Shown here one piece after another: positions 37,083 to 45,538 of a stretch of 64,000 nt of DNA. Each line of letters begins with the position of its first letter. Within the stretch, counting starts at the first letter, position 1. A program made the position numbers and the translations under genes. Under the pieces are notes generated by a model. It ran no database searches. It saw nothing but the letters and a program-made list of their open reading frames with translations, and had not been told where the DNA came from. This stretch comes from Haloquadratum walsbyi J07HQW2 (GTDB lineage Archaea > Halobacteriota > Halobacteria > Halobacteriales > Haloferacaceae): contig NZ_KE356561.1 of the NCBI RefSeq assembly GCF_000415985.1, forward strand, positions 3,216,524 through 3,280,523, given 5' to 3'.

Positions 37083-38219
37083 TCAATATCTTTGGGTTTT
37101 GAATCTCTTATAGAGATCTTTCTCGACAGACTCGGTATCTTCAGAAATAATAACGGTGAAATCATTTTCATTTCCTTCCTGAAGCAACGAATCGACTTCA
37201 TCTCTTTTCCGATCTGAGATTGATGTTAAATTATTTTCAATACTATCAGAATTAGAGGTATAGCCTTTGAGTTCACTTCCCGTCACGCCAAGAATAGGAA
37301 CGGGGTCATAGAGTTCTCCATTTATCATAGCTGTATCAAGATTCTTGAACAACATCATTCGAACCAATCCATTTTTGATATCAGCAGTGCTCGGGAACGT
37401 CCTTGTAGTATGTTTTTTCTCTATTAGGAACACCTCATCATCTTCGATCATTATTTCATCAGTAGTGAAGTAATACTCTCCACCAAGATGATCTTGGATT
37501 GTTATCCTGCCCTTATCTTCTTTGACACTCTCCTTTGGCTGAAGAGTCAACGATTCCCTATTTTGTGCTTCCTCAGCGAGCCCTCTTGATTTTTGTTTGA
37601 AATCCTCAGCTTTCTCAGTTATACTATTCATTCTCCTCTCAAAGTAGCTCCGCGAGTGCATCTCTACCTCTGTTTCAGAGGATATTTTATCATAATAATA
37701 TTCCTCACTCAGCTCAGCTACTTCGTCAAGATTGGATGCCTGATGTAAGTTCCAGTGTAACGCATCCGATTGGTAATTTTGCAGCTCTTGAAATTTATCT
37801 TTGATATACTGTTGGTCAAACGTCTGATTAGTTATTTTATTATCATATGTCTCATTTTTCTCGGCGTACTTATATGGAGCTACTATGACGTATATCTGCA
37901 GAAGACTCATCAGAGAAAGTGTATCCCATTGCAGGTAATCTCTGTCTCCGTCTTTGCCTTCGTCCTTTACCAATGGGAGTATCGTGACTCTATTCGCATG
38001 ATTATACGTATCATATACTCGTGCTCGCGGATAGCTTCTTGTTCTCTTTGGTGAAACCCACCAACTTACTGCATAGCTGTTTTCGTCTATATCGATATGA
38101 AATGAGCTATCATCAAACGCGTCTCCAGAATAGAAACTCTCAGCGGAGTATGTGTTTAAATCTCGACATAACATCGGAGCATAACTGACGTCTTCTATTT
38201 TTGCTTTAACATCAATCAT
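37083..38219 (-). CDS. Predicted type II restriction endonuclease
   Basis: This 378-residue protein has no close match that I can name, but its place opposite a methyltransferase and its sequence fit a restriction enzyme. A block VTILPLVKDEGKDGDRDYLQ and WDTLSLMSLLQIYVI recurs, as I recall, in type II endonucleases. A candidate PD-(D/E)xK site is Asp254 in YFTTDEIMIE and Glu267-Lys268-Lys269 in VFLIEKKH. A charged helical region lies at about 185-225. It is codirected with nothing near. AT-rich codon use resembles the methyltransferase, suggesting joint transfer. Confidence 0.65.
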   Translation of the reverse strand: MIDVKAKIEDVSYAPMLCRDLNTYSAESFYSGDAFDDSSFHIDIDENSYAVSWWVSPKRTRSYPRARVYDTYNHANRVTILPLVKDEGKDGDRDYLQWDTLSLMSLLQIYVIVAPYKYAEKNETYDNKITNQTFDQQYIKDKFQELQNYQSDALHWNLHQASNLDEVAELSEEYYYDKISSETEVEMHSRSYFERRMNSITEKAEDFKQKSRGLAEEAQNRESLTLQPKESVKEDKGRITIQDHLGGEYYFTTDEIMIEDDEVFLIEKKHTTRTFPSTADIKNGLVRMMLFKNLDTAMINGELYDPVPILGVTGSELKGYTSNSDSIENNLTSISDRKRDEVDSLLQEGNENDFTVIISEDTESVEKDLYKRFKTQRY

Positions 38220-38616
38220 TATACATCACCGTTATCACGTACGGACAGTTTCTCAGTTTGTATCTTAATCCTTTGGTATAGCCATCATTCACGTCTTACA
38301 GACTGCTGAGGCGACTGCCATGGGAGTTGGTCCTGAGCAATCTACGATGAATATCTTCACTTATTATATCAACAGCTGAATTCGACTCGATTGGTGACCG
38401 AGATGAATTACTATATATTATCTGATACCTATGTACGAATAATAAGATCACCGGCGTACTGTGGACGATCATTGGTTATGCTTCGATTATCGTTGTGATT
38501 CACCCGTTAGCTGGAACTGTCGCCTTCGTGAGTGTGCTCCTCGTAGCGATTCCATCACGCGGCTGATATCTCTGGCAAAGCCCTTTAATATTAATAATTA
38601 TAATAATTATATGCGT
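38220..38616. other. Gap with a stray membrane-protein fragment
   Basis: A plus-strand open frame at 38426-38566 without a good start codon encodes GVLWTIIGYASIIVVIHPLA and GTVAFVSVLLVAIPSRG, clearly membrane-like. It is about 46 residues and probably the last piece of a lost transporter gene. A further scrap (QTAEATAMGVGPEQS) lies near 38298. Confidence 0.4.
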
Positions 38617-40143
38617 ATGTCAACTGATAATGAAGCGCAATCAACAGCAGAGCGTAAATCAGCAATCAATAGACGACACGAACAGGCAGCAAATGAGGTA
38701 ATGCCAACTCATCGGTCACTGTATATTGGTGGAGAGTGGACTCAGAGTGCATCCGGAGAGACATTCGAAACACATGATCCAACGACAGGGCAAACATTGG
38801 CTGAAGTTCAAGCCGGTGTAGCCGCAGATATTGACCGTGCAGTCGACGCAGCACAGGAGGGCTATGATGAACGTGTTTCTGATATGTCATCAGCTGACCG
38901 ACAAGCATTATTAGAGACAATGGCTGATCGAGTTGAGAACAAAAAAGAAGAATTCGCTCAACTTGAGTCACTGGACAATGGTAAGCCAATTACTGAGGCA
39001 CGGATCGATATTGATCTTGTCATTGACCATTTCCGATATTTCGCCGGAATGGCTCGGTCGCATGAGGGTCGGACAGTTGATACTGATGACTCTCGACACG
39101 TCCAGACACTTCAGGAGCCGTATGGTGTCGTTGGGCAGATTATCCCGTGGAATTTCCCACTTCTGATGGCTGCATGGAAACTTGGACCAGCGCTCGCAGC
39201 AGGCAATGCAATTGTGCTCAAGCCTGCAGAGCAGACACCACTCTCAATTCTGAAGCTGATGGAAGAAGCAGGCGACGCAATTCCTGATGGAGCGGTCAAT
39301 GTCGTTACCGGATTTGGAACAGACGCAGGAGAGCCATTATCCAAGCATGATGGGATTCGGAAACTAGCATTTACCGGATCAACAAAGGTCGGACGTTCTG
39401 TCATGAAGGCAGCCGCAGACACGATCACGGATGTAACACTGGAACTTGGTGGTAAGTCACCACTTGTTGTTTTCCCAGACGCAGATCTTGATCGTGCAGT
39501 CGAGACAACGATTACCGCTATCTTCTTTAATACGGGTGAATGTTGCTGTGCTGGCTCACGACTATTCGTCCACGAGGATATCAAGAGCGAATTCATGGAT
39601 AAACTGGCTGAAGCTGCAGATGATATCGAAGTTGGCGACCCGCTATTGGAGTCAACAGACCTCGGACCAAAGGTAACAGCTGATCAAGTCGAGCGGACAA
39701 TGGGGTATATTCAGGAGGCACGCGATGCAGGTGCAGAAGTCGTCTCAGGTGGAGACGCCCCGGATGATGAAGCGCTTGGAGACGGCTGTTTCGTCACTCC
39801 AACGCTTATTTCAGAGATTGACCATGACAACCGTGCAGTCCAGGAGGAAATATTTGGACCGGTACAAGAAGTGTTTACCTGGAATGACTATGATGAGATG
39901 ATCGAGCTGGCGAATGACGTTGACTACGGACTCGCAGGCGGTGTCCTTACAGAAGATCTCACGAAAGCACATCAATGTGCTAAGGATATCGAAGCTGGAA
40001 CGATTTGGGTGAACACGTACAATGACTTCCCATCAGGACAGCCGTTTGGTGGATACAAACAATCGGGTATCGGTCGGGAGATCGGTCAAGAAGCCGTTGA
40101 CCACTATACCCAGACAAAAACGATCAACATTTCATTAGACTAA
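38617..40143 (+). CDS. NAD(P)-dependent aldehyde dehydrogenase
   Basis: This protein of about 508 residues starts MSTDNEAQSTAERK; an ATG two codons earlier is also possible. It carries IIPWNFPLLMAAWKLGPALA (cofactor), FTGSTKVG, the general-base Glu in LELGGKSPLVVFPDADLD and the catalytic Cys in FNTGECCCAGSRLFVH (about residue 308). QEEIFGPV and FGGYKQSGIGRE complete the family set. It oxidises an aldehyde to an acid; betaine or long-chain aldehydes are typical substrates. The ORF begins further upstream at 38461, but that part is the tail of the stray membrane fragment. Confidence 0.93.
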   Translation: MSTDNEAQSTAERKSAINRRHEQAANEVMPTHRSLYIGGEWTQSASGETFETHDPTTGQTLAEVQAGVAADIDRAVDAAQEGYDERVSDMSSADRQALLETMADRVENKKEEFAQLESLDNGKPITEARIDIDLVIDHFRYFAGMARSHEGRTVDTDDSRHVQTLQEPYGVVGQIIPWNFPLLMAAWKLGPALAAGNAIVLKPAEQTPLSILKLMEEAGDAIPDGAVNVVTGFGTDAGEPLSKHDGIRKLAFTGSTKVGRSVMKAAADTITDVTLELGGKSPLVVFPDADLDRAVETTITAIFFNTGECCCAGSRLFVHEDIKSEFMDKLAEAADDIEVGDPLLESTDLGPKVTADQVERTMGYIQEARDAGAEVVSGGDAPDDEALGDGCFVTPTLISEIDHDNRAVQEEIFGPVQEVFTWNDYDEMIELANDVDYGLAGGVLTEDLTKAHQCAKDIEAGTIWVNTYNDFPSGQPFGGYKQSGIGREIGQEAVDHYTQTKTINISLD

Positions 40144-40313
40144 ATCCGGATTTAGCACAAATTATTGATCACAAGCTGGATATCTTCGCTTTTTAGACGA
40201 ACTGATTCTAACAGATATTGAGATTTGCTTATTAGCTATCTACCCTTTCGTCTGTAGGGGTATCTATACGTCCGCTAAGACACTCGAGTTTCAAGATATT
40301 ATCATTGTAGACT
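40144..40313. other. Short gap between aldehyde dehydrogenase and IS relic
   Basis: Nothing coding was seen. The IS relic right end starts at 40314. Confidence 0.4.
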
Positions 40314-40870
40314 TGACATCCTCCTGTGTCTAAAGACGCGGGAATACCACGCCACGGGACCGCACCGCTGAGTTGAGCTGAGTTGGGAATTGCAGGCTCA
40401 CAGACTGCCAAGCTCACACGCCGTCCGAACTGGTGTGCAACCGGGCAAGGGCAAGGGGCAGCCTCTTGAGAGTACACCCCCCCTTCTCTCGTCTTCTCAT
40501 CCAAGAACGCGTTCCTGCGTTGTGTTCTGTTCTGTGTGCCACAGGATCAGTGGTCGGATTCACCAGACTCAGACTCGGAGTTGGAGTTACTGACGCTGAT
40601 AAATCCCTGTCGCTTGTTATTTGATTCCTCAGAGGGCACATCCTGTTTCCAGTCTAGGCGGACACAGACACCCACACTCACACTCGAACCCCTGATTGTC
40701 GGGCATGCGGTTACGCTGGGGTCGTAACCAACGTGCCAAGGTATCAATATACGATATTGGAGCAAAAAACAGCTCGGGAATTTCCCACTCCCGTCCTCGT
40801 CTGACGGCGTGTATCCACACCACGCCGCACCGGAAACAGCGTGGGATCGCGCCTGTTCAATCTATAACTG
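40314..40870 (-). mobile_element. Relic of a TnpB-type insertion sequence with its right end
   Basis: The minus strand from about 40870 to 40340 holds broken frames with phrases such as FECECGCLCPPRLETG (a worn zinc-ribbon) and CEPAIPNSAQLSGAVPWRGI. The right end is CCCGCGTCTTTAGACACAGG plus AGGATGTCA (minus, ending 40314). The same GGAGGATGTCA end is found at 41332-41342 and at the intact TnpB element (43225-43235). The element is certainly inactive. Confidence 0.55.
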
Positions 40871-41310
40871 CAAGTATCTGCATTATTCTCTCTACTTAGT
40901 AACCGTGTTTGTCAATTCAGACCATATGATGAAACTATGAATATATTTGAATTATCAACAAAACGCTGAATTTATATCACTCAAATACTAGTGATTCTTC
41001 GATTTATGAATATTTTATTAAAATATTATAACAGCCGTACTTTCATTATAGCGTCGGTTAACCTATTCATACTAAAATGTAATGTACAGTGACTGAAATT
41101 AATTGATAAAAGCTATCATTGATTTACTAGGGTGAAACTATACTAAATCAATTATTTTGGAATTAAACCGTGTGATAATCGTCCCTACAATCTATGAATT
41201 CAATCTGCTTTCGCCTCGCTACTTCGTGATCATTTGAGACAGTCATTCAGACTATACTATTTGAATTGTGCTGGTCGTGCAGGGTTCTGTTGTTATAGGA
41301 TACGAGGAGA
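40871..41310. other. AT-rich gap without supported gene
   Basis: The stretch is very AT-rich, with no coding frame. It separates a relic element (minus) from a lone right end (plus). Confidence 0.45.
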
Positions 41311-41342
41311 ATGCCCGCGTCTTCAGGCGCCGGAGGATGTCA
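41311..41342 (+). mobile_element. Lone TnpB-element right end, plus orientation
   Basis: ATGCCCGCGTCTTCAGGCGC then CGGAGGATGTCA. It matches the right end at 40314 (reverse) and the intact element at 43225 in the final GGAGGATGTCA. There is no TnpB upstream, so it is a solo end. Confidence 0.5.
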
Positions 41343-41460
41343 ACAGACTCAATAATCCATTCAATTATCTTGAGTGATGTTTTGTCGGTTTAATAGTCAT
41401 AGTTTGTGTATTGTACAATCAACACATTATTACGATTGGCACCCGTATTACAGGTTGAAG

Positions 41461-41685
41461 ATGAACAATAACGTTGGTTCCATGGATCGTACCGCTCGTG
41501 TATCAGTCGGCGCACTAGCAGGACTGGTATCATTAGCAACACTTGCGAGTGTCGTCTCGCTTCCGGCAGTCGTATCACCTGTACTTGGCATCATCTCTCT
41601 GGTAATGCTAGGTACTAGTATGACGGGATTTTGTCCACTGTACACGCTACTTGGAGTCGATACCTGTTCGGCTTCACCTCAGTAG
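41461..41685 (+). CDS. DUF2892 small membrane protein
   Basis: The 74-residue protein starts MNNNVGSMDRTARVSVGALA and has two membrane segments. The N-x-G-x-x-DR start and the end FCPLYTLLGVDTC match DUF2892. The Cys pair near the C-terminus (FCPLY, DTCS) is typical of this family. The annotated start is the ATG at 41461, since upstream codons are not family-like. Paralogue of the protein at 16874. Confidence 0.85.
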   Translation: MNNNVGSMDRTARVSVGALAGLVSLATLASVVSLPAVVSPVLGIISLVMLGTSMTGFCPLYTLLGVDTCSASPQ

Positions 41686-42169
41686 AGATATACGCGTTTT
41701 TGCGGCAGGGAAGTGGGGTTAGATCACATTCATTGGAGTAAACATCCAGCGGTATACAATGACCACAATCGGTTAGCCTCGTATCCACAACCAATAGATG
41801 CAGATGAAAATGAGAACGAATGATGCATCATCAACCCCAGACCAGCCACCATTGGACAATTAAAAATATAAATAATATATTTCGGATACTAATATTAACT
41901 TGCGAGCTATCTTACTCCGGTTCAGTGAAAAATAGTGTATTAACGCTGAATAGACATCACGGATCGATTCGGGTTTGGAGTGACTCGATTAATACGCTTG
42001 AACCCAGGGCTGGCTGACGAGTAGTTCATTTCGGTGATCATTTTTGTTCATGTACATGTAATCACAGTTAAGAGCCAAACTCAGCGAACGCTTACTCATT
42101 TCATCCCACGGCTGGGTCCATCTTGTATTAGTATACATATACTGGCGTAATTAACCCCGTGTCATGCTT
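41686..42169. other. Gap without supported gene
   Basis: No coding frame was supported. A region of unknown function precedes an IS relic. Confidence 0.4.
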
Positions 42170-42497
42170 CGGACATGACAGAGAGGAGTATCCCGAGAAT
42201 ACATAGACAGACAGCACCGACCAGCGTCAATTGCCTCGGGGTCAAGCCCCGACTCCGAGGCTTGTCGGTGGACTTCCCACGTCTTACCCAAACTGCTCAG
42301 GATTACTCTATTCCGAGAATTGGGCGTTCACGATTCATCGACCACGACTTCGAGGGCTGGTTGACTGGCAGCCCGTAACTGGGAACGCTTGTGGCTCCCA
42401 GTCACTATACTTATTTTGTGGAGCAATGGTCACAAATATCATCGTGTTAGGTGGCTGTCGGCTTCCTCCCCGAGGTCAAGCCTCGGGGTATCAGCCT
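42170..42497 (+). mobile_element. IS relic with two hairpins
   Basis: CCTCGGGGTCAAGCCCCGAC at 42234 folds on itself, and CCCCGAGG at 42468-42475 pairs with CCTCGGGG at 42481-42488. CCCCGACTCCGAGGC at 42247 recurs at 60672. Hairpin-rich borders of this kind mark IS200/IS605-type elements. No transposase remains. Confidence 0.45.
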
Positions 42498-42758
42498 TGA
42501 ATTTACGATGAAGAGCCTCCAGGTAGAAATAGAGAATTCATCAGAGTCAGTCTTGACCGATTCATAGACAGCGCCAATAAACATCCCGGAGCCACCTATT
42601 GTCGGAGGCAGTATTGGAAGACTCCAATCTCCGATAATAAGTGAGCGCACTGCTGGTCCTCACATTACAATCCCGATGATACCGTACGTTCCAGGATAAA
42701 CATACAATCGCTCCATAGACACTGTTGCGGGGGAGTCGTCAATTTGAAAATATCGTTC
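42498..42758 (-). pseudogene. Membrane-protein gene remnant with internal stop, cut by an IS relic
   Basis: The minus frame reads ERYFQIDDSPATVSMERLYV, then YPGTYGIIGIVM, a TGA, and GPAVRSLIIGDWSLPILPPT and IGGSGMFIGAVYESVKTD before running into the hairpin at 42488. The frame is unbroken except for the TGA. It resembles the end of a DUF3592-like membrane protein but this is not secure. Confidence 0.45.
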
Positions 42759-43083
42759 TCACGTTCACATCGAGAAATAATCAAATGCCATAGGTTCAGA
42801 ACCTTAGGTGACATCTGAGCTGTTCATTCTGATAGATTGAGCTTACGTTTCTACGAGTCTTAATGTCATGGATTAGGCGAGATACGGTCAATGGACTGAT
42901 GATTATCCGGCGGCAATGATACTGGGACCCGCTAAGAGATCTCAATATCCGGTCGGAAATGCTCTGAGAGAAACAAATCGGATTTCTTCTGGTGTGTTGT
43001 CCGATCCTCGCAAGTATGATCTAGAAGTCTAGTTTGCACAGAGATTACCAGTCCACAGTAATCAATTCTCATCCAAGCTACCG
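42759..43083. other. Gap without supported gene
   Basis: No coding frame was supported between the membrane-protein relic and the sfsA fragment. Confidence 0.4.
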
Positions 43084-43224
43084 TTAGTTAATCTTAATTG
43101 ATAGATTGTTGTTCTGTAAGCGGTAGTGGGGTGGTTCAAGAGTGGTCATGATGGCGTATATTTCAACGCCGTTATGTTGCACATTCGCGAGTAAGTCCGC
43201 GAAGTCAGGGTCCACGTCTCGATG
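43084..43224 (-). pseudogene. sfsA: sfsA 3' fragment
   Basis: After the insertion-sequence end the minus strand reads HRDVDPDFADLLANVQHNGV and EIYAIMTTLEPPHYRLQ, ending at TAA 43084-43086. This matches the C-terminal end of SfsA (NRDxDPxFAxxL...GVEVYA). It is the downstream part of the gene whose 5' part lies at 44812-45148. About 80 central residues of the family are missing. Confidence 0.7.
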
Positions 43225-43277
43225 TGACATCCTCCCCGTCGTAAACGACGGGGCTTCCCACACGGTGGGAATGCCAG
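43225..43277 (-). ncRNA. Likely 3' part of the TnpB guide RNA (omega-RNA) and right end
   Basis: Just after tnpB the minus strand has TGGGAAGCCCCGTCGTTTAC then GACGGGGAGGATGTCA. CCCCGTCG and CGACGGGG pair exactly around TTTA. In TnpB systems the guide scaffold overlaps the 3' end of tnpB and runs through the right end into flanking DNA, which acts as guide. In haloarchaea such transcripts are known as sense overlapping transcripts. Position and fold support this; transcription is inferred. Confidence 0.55.
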
Positions 43278-44552
43278 TCAGTCATCGCTGGCAGTGGGTT
43301 CCGACTCTTGAAACGTTGTGAGTTTCATCTGCGAGGGTGTCTCGCTCTGCTCACACTGAGTCGTGGCGGTGTCACAACCGCTCCCGTCCTGTGGCGAGTC
43401 ATCGCCTACCTGTTTCACTGGTAAGCTCTCTCCCCACGGGTCTACGCGCCGTGCGATGTTCGCACTCGCGTTAATATCAGCTTGAAACGTCGATACGTGG
43501 CACTCAGGGTTCTTGCACTTGAACTCGGCTTGCCGGGGTCTATACCCGATGTGTCTGCACGAGTGACACGTCTTTGAGGTGTACTGTGGGTGGACGTATC
43601 GAACCGGAATACCGGCGTCCTTCGCCTTGTCTTCGATACGTCCCTGCAATCGAGCGAATGCCCACGAGTGCAGGCGTCGGTTCATATACTTCCCGTAGTC
43701 CAGCGACTCGCGGATGTACGCCAAGTCCTCCATCACGATAACGGGGTTCTCGAACTGACGAGCGTACTCCACGGACTCACGAGATGCCTTCTCGATGATG
43801 TCCGTGAGTCGATTCTGGTAGTACGAGAATCGCTCCTCGATACGCCACTCGGAGGCGTCTCGCTCTTGGAGTCGCTTGAGTGTCGTGAACATCTCCTTGC
43901 GGATTCGTTTGGCCTCCTTCCCGTTGATGAGAAGTGGTTTCGTGGGAGTGTCGTGTTGGAGGGCACAGCCCGTGACCAACATCGACTCGCCAATATCGAA
44001 TCCAACCCGAGTCTGGTTCTCGGGAAGTTCGGAGGTGTCCTCGATTTCGTATTCAACAGTGACGTGGAGCGTCCACGTATTCCGGTGTTTCTGCAATCGA
44101 AGTTCGCCCACCTTGGTACTCGACTCGTCATCGAGAAGGTCGCCCCACAGTTCTTCTTGCTCGGGGTTCAGTCGAAGTGGAATCCAGAAGTTGGTTCCGC
44201 GACCGGGTTGCGGAACGTTCCAACAGATTTCGTACTCACGCGAGGTGTCACGGTCGAACTTTCCGGCTCGGTTCACGAAGCGGAGCGGGTGGTCGTCGTC
44301 CAATTCGTTTGCGTTGTACGTGTTGTGGAGTTTCGGGACGTAGGATTTGAGGGCGTCTTTCGCTTGGTACGGCAGGTCGTACGGCGTCACCACGTTGTTC
44401 GTGGCACTCATCGTCGTACAGTCTTGCTCGAAGGCGTGGTTGAGTGCGTCTCGGTATTCGGACAGCGTTTGCTGGAGGCGTTGCTCTTTGCACCGAGTGG
44501 GTGGTGCGAGCGTGGCTTCCAGCGTCTTATTCGTCGTCTGAGTCGTTGACAT
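43278..44552 (-). CDS. tnpB: TnpB RNA-guided nuclease, intact
   Basis: The 424-residue protein has a complete RuvC-like site: Asp186 in VGFDIGES, Glu275 in VIVMEDLAYI and Asp359 in FQADINASANIA. The zinc ribbon is complete (Cys329-Cys332 in CHSC and Cys346-Cys351 in CKNPEC). WIPLRLNPEQEELWGD lies in the N-terminal part. TnpB cuts DNA using a guide RNA from the element's right end and helps keep the element in place. The C-terminal tail past about 370 is disordered and rich in Gln/Ser/Thr. The start overlaps the upstream 53-codon gene. Confidence 0.93.
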   Translation of the reverse strand: MSTTQTTNKTLEATLAPPTRCKEQRLQQTLSEYRDALNHAFEQDCTTMSATNNVVTPYDLPYQAKDALKSYVPKLHNTYNANELDDDHPLRFVNRAGKFDRDTSREYEICWNVPQPGRGTNFWIPLRLNPEQEELWGDLLDDESSTKVGELRLQKHRNTWTLHVTVEYEIEDTSELPENQTRVGFDIGESMLVTGCALQHDTPTKPLLINGKEAKRIRKEMFTTLKRLQERDASEWRIEERFSYYQNRLTDIIEKASRESVEYARQFENPVIVMEDLAYIRESLDYGKYMNRRLHSWAFARLQGRIEDKAKDAGIPVRYVHPQYTSKTCHSCRHIGYRPRQAEFKCKNPECHVSTFQADINASANIARRVDPWGESLPVKQVGDDSPQDGSGCDTATTQCEQSETPSQMKLTTFQESEPTASDD

Positions 44553-44688
44553 CGTAGCCTTCGGATTCGAGTCCTTTGCGGAGGAGTTCGGGGTACGCCC
44601 GTGAGTGGCGTATCCCGTGGTCGCGGGCGTACTCCTTCACGGCTTCGTGAAGTGGCCCGCCACGCTCCATATCGAAATCGGCTCTCAT
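44527..44688 (-). CDS. 53-residue ribbon-helix-helix-like protein overlapping tnpB
   Basis: A short frame from ATG 44688 encodes MRADFDMERGGPLHEAVKEY, then ARDHGIRHSRAYPELLRKGL, ESEGYDVNDSDDE and TAA at 44527. It overlaps the tnpB start by 26 bases in another frame. The pattern of a strand followed by two helices (AVKEYARDHG, SRAYPELLRKGLE) suggests a ribbon-helix-helix or small helical DNA-binding protein. Such an ORF is often seen just before haloarchaeal tnpB, from memory. It may repress tnpB or act with it; that is inference. Confidence 0.65.
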   Translation of the reverse strand: MRADFDMERGGPLHEAVKEYARDHGIRHSRAYPELLRKGLESEGYDVNDSDDE

Positions 44689-44811
44689 CCATCTAAGCGT
44701 AACTTAAAGCTAACGGTCGGCATTCGGGTTGGCTGTCAGAGCGTGGTTAGTTCAGCCGTTGTCGGATTCCCTCCCGGCCTGAAGGCCGGGATTCCCTCCT
44801 TGAAAAAGATG

Positions 44812-45148
44812 GCTCGCGTTTTTGAACTGTATATCCGGTAAGCGCGGGAATCGCATCATTAGCAAGCGCGCTCTCAACGAGATCATTCGCCAACGCAGTT
44901 CGAACGCTTACGCAGATATCATCGATAAGGACTGCAATGGCATCATAATCAGTTGATCGATCTGCATCATCGACAGGTGAACATAGGATCTCATGTCCCG
45001 GCTCTATAATTCCCTCAAGAGCACCAGGATCTCCTAAAAACACGCGTTCAGGCGTATTATCAAACCGCACGTGAACAACAAAACGGTTCGGACGGTCAAC
45101 AATAGTGCCCGTTATCAGCGTTGCCTCAATCGTATGCAGTCGCGTCAT
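44812..45148 (-). pseudogene. sfsA: sfsA 5' fragment
   Basis: From ATG 45148 the frame reads MTRLHTIEATLITGTIVDRP, NRFVVHVRFDNTPERVFLGD, PGALEGIIEPGHEILCSPVD and ALTGYTVQKREPSF, matching the OB-fold N-terminus of SfsA (sugar fermentation stimulation protein A, a nucleic-acid-associated protein). It then meets the insertion sequence near 44812. The reading frame continues into the element as a meaningless tail to 44747. The 3' part lies across the element at 43084-43224. Confidence 0.75.
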
Positions 45149-45538
45149 ATTGTGTGAAGGTGACTGTTATTTATGAACAACATCATGAGAGCTTGATCAA
45201 CTTTTGTGACAGTACCCGTTCAAAATACATGTCTGTCACTACGCATATGAGTCATGCTGTCCATATACTACAGAGTATGGCACGATATATGCGGACAGTA
45301 TTGATTAGTTAGACTGCACATTCATACAGACGACCACTATCTAATAGCGATAGGTTCGATAGTGACTGAGAGATACCGGCATTAATAATTCAGTGTGGTT
45401 TCTAACTGCGTTGCCAGCCATTTCAGCCCGTTCAGTAAAATTTGAAGAGTATTTTTCTTCAATATAGAATAAGATATAAAATACAGTCATGATACTGTGT
45501 TCGGAATGTATTTATCTATTCAATCGAATTGTCTGTAT
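45149..45538. other. Gap between sfsA fragment and ABC importer operon
   Basis: No coding frame was supported. The region should hold the operon promoter; TATA-like AT-rich sequence lies at 45450-45480. Confidence 0.4.

Larger units (their letters stand above)
43225..44811 (-). mobile_element. Intact TnpB-only insertion sequence (IS200/IS605 group, IS1341-like), inserted in sfsA
   Basis: The element runs from a left-end hairpin (CCCGGCCTGAAGGCCGGG, 44777-44794) to the right end GGAGGATGTCA (43225-43235, minus strand). It contains a 53-codon gene and tnpB but no tnpA, so movement would need a transposase in trans. It sits between the two parts of sfsA. The exact left boundary is inferred from where SfsA sequence stops (about 44812). 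Confidence 0.75.

Noticed and set aside
43590-44549. 319-codon plus-strand ORF
   Set aside because: Shadow of tnpB, whose RuvC and zinc-ribbon motifs are complete on the minus strand.
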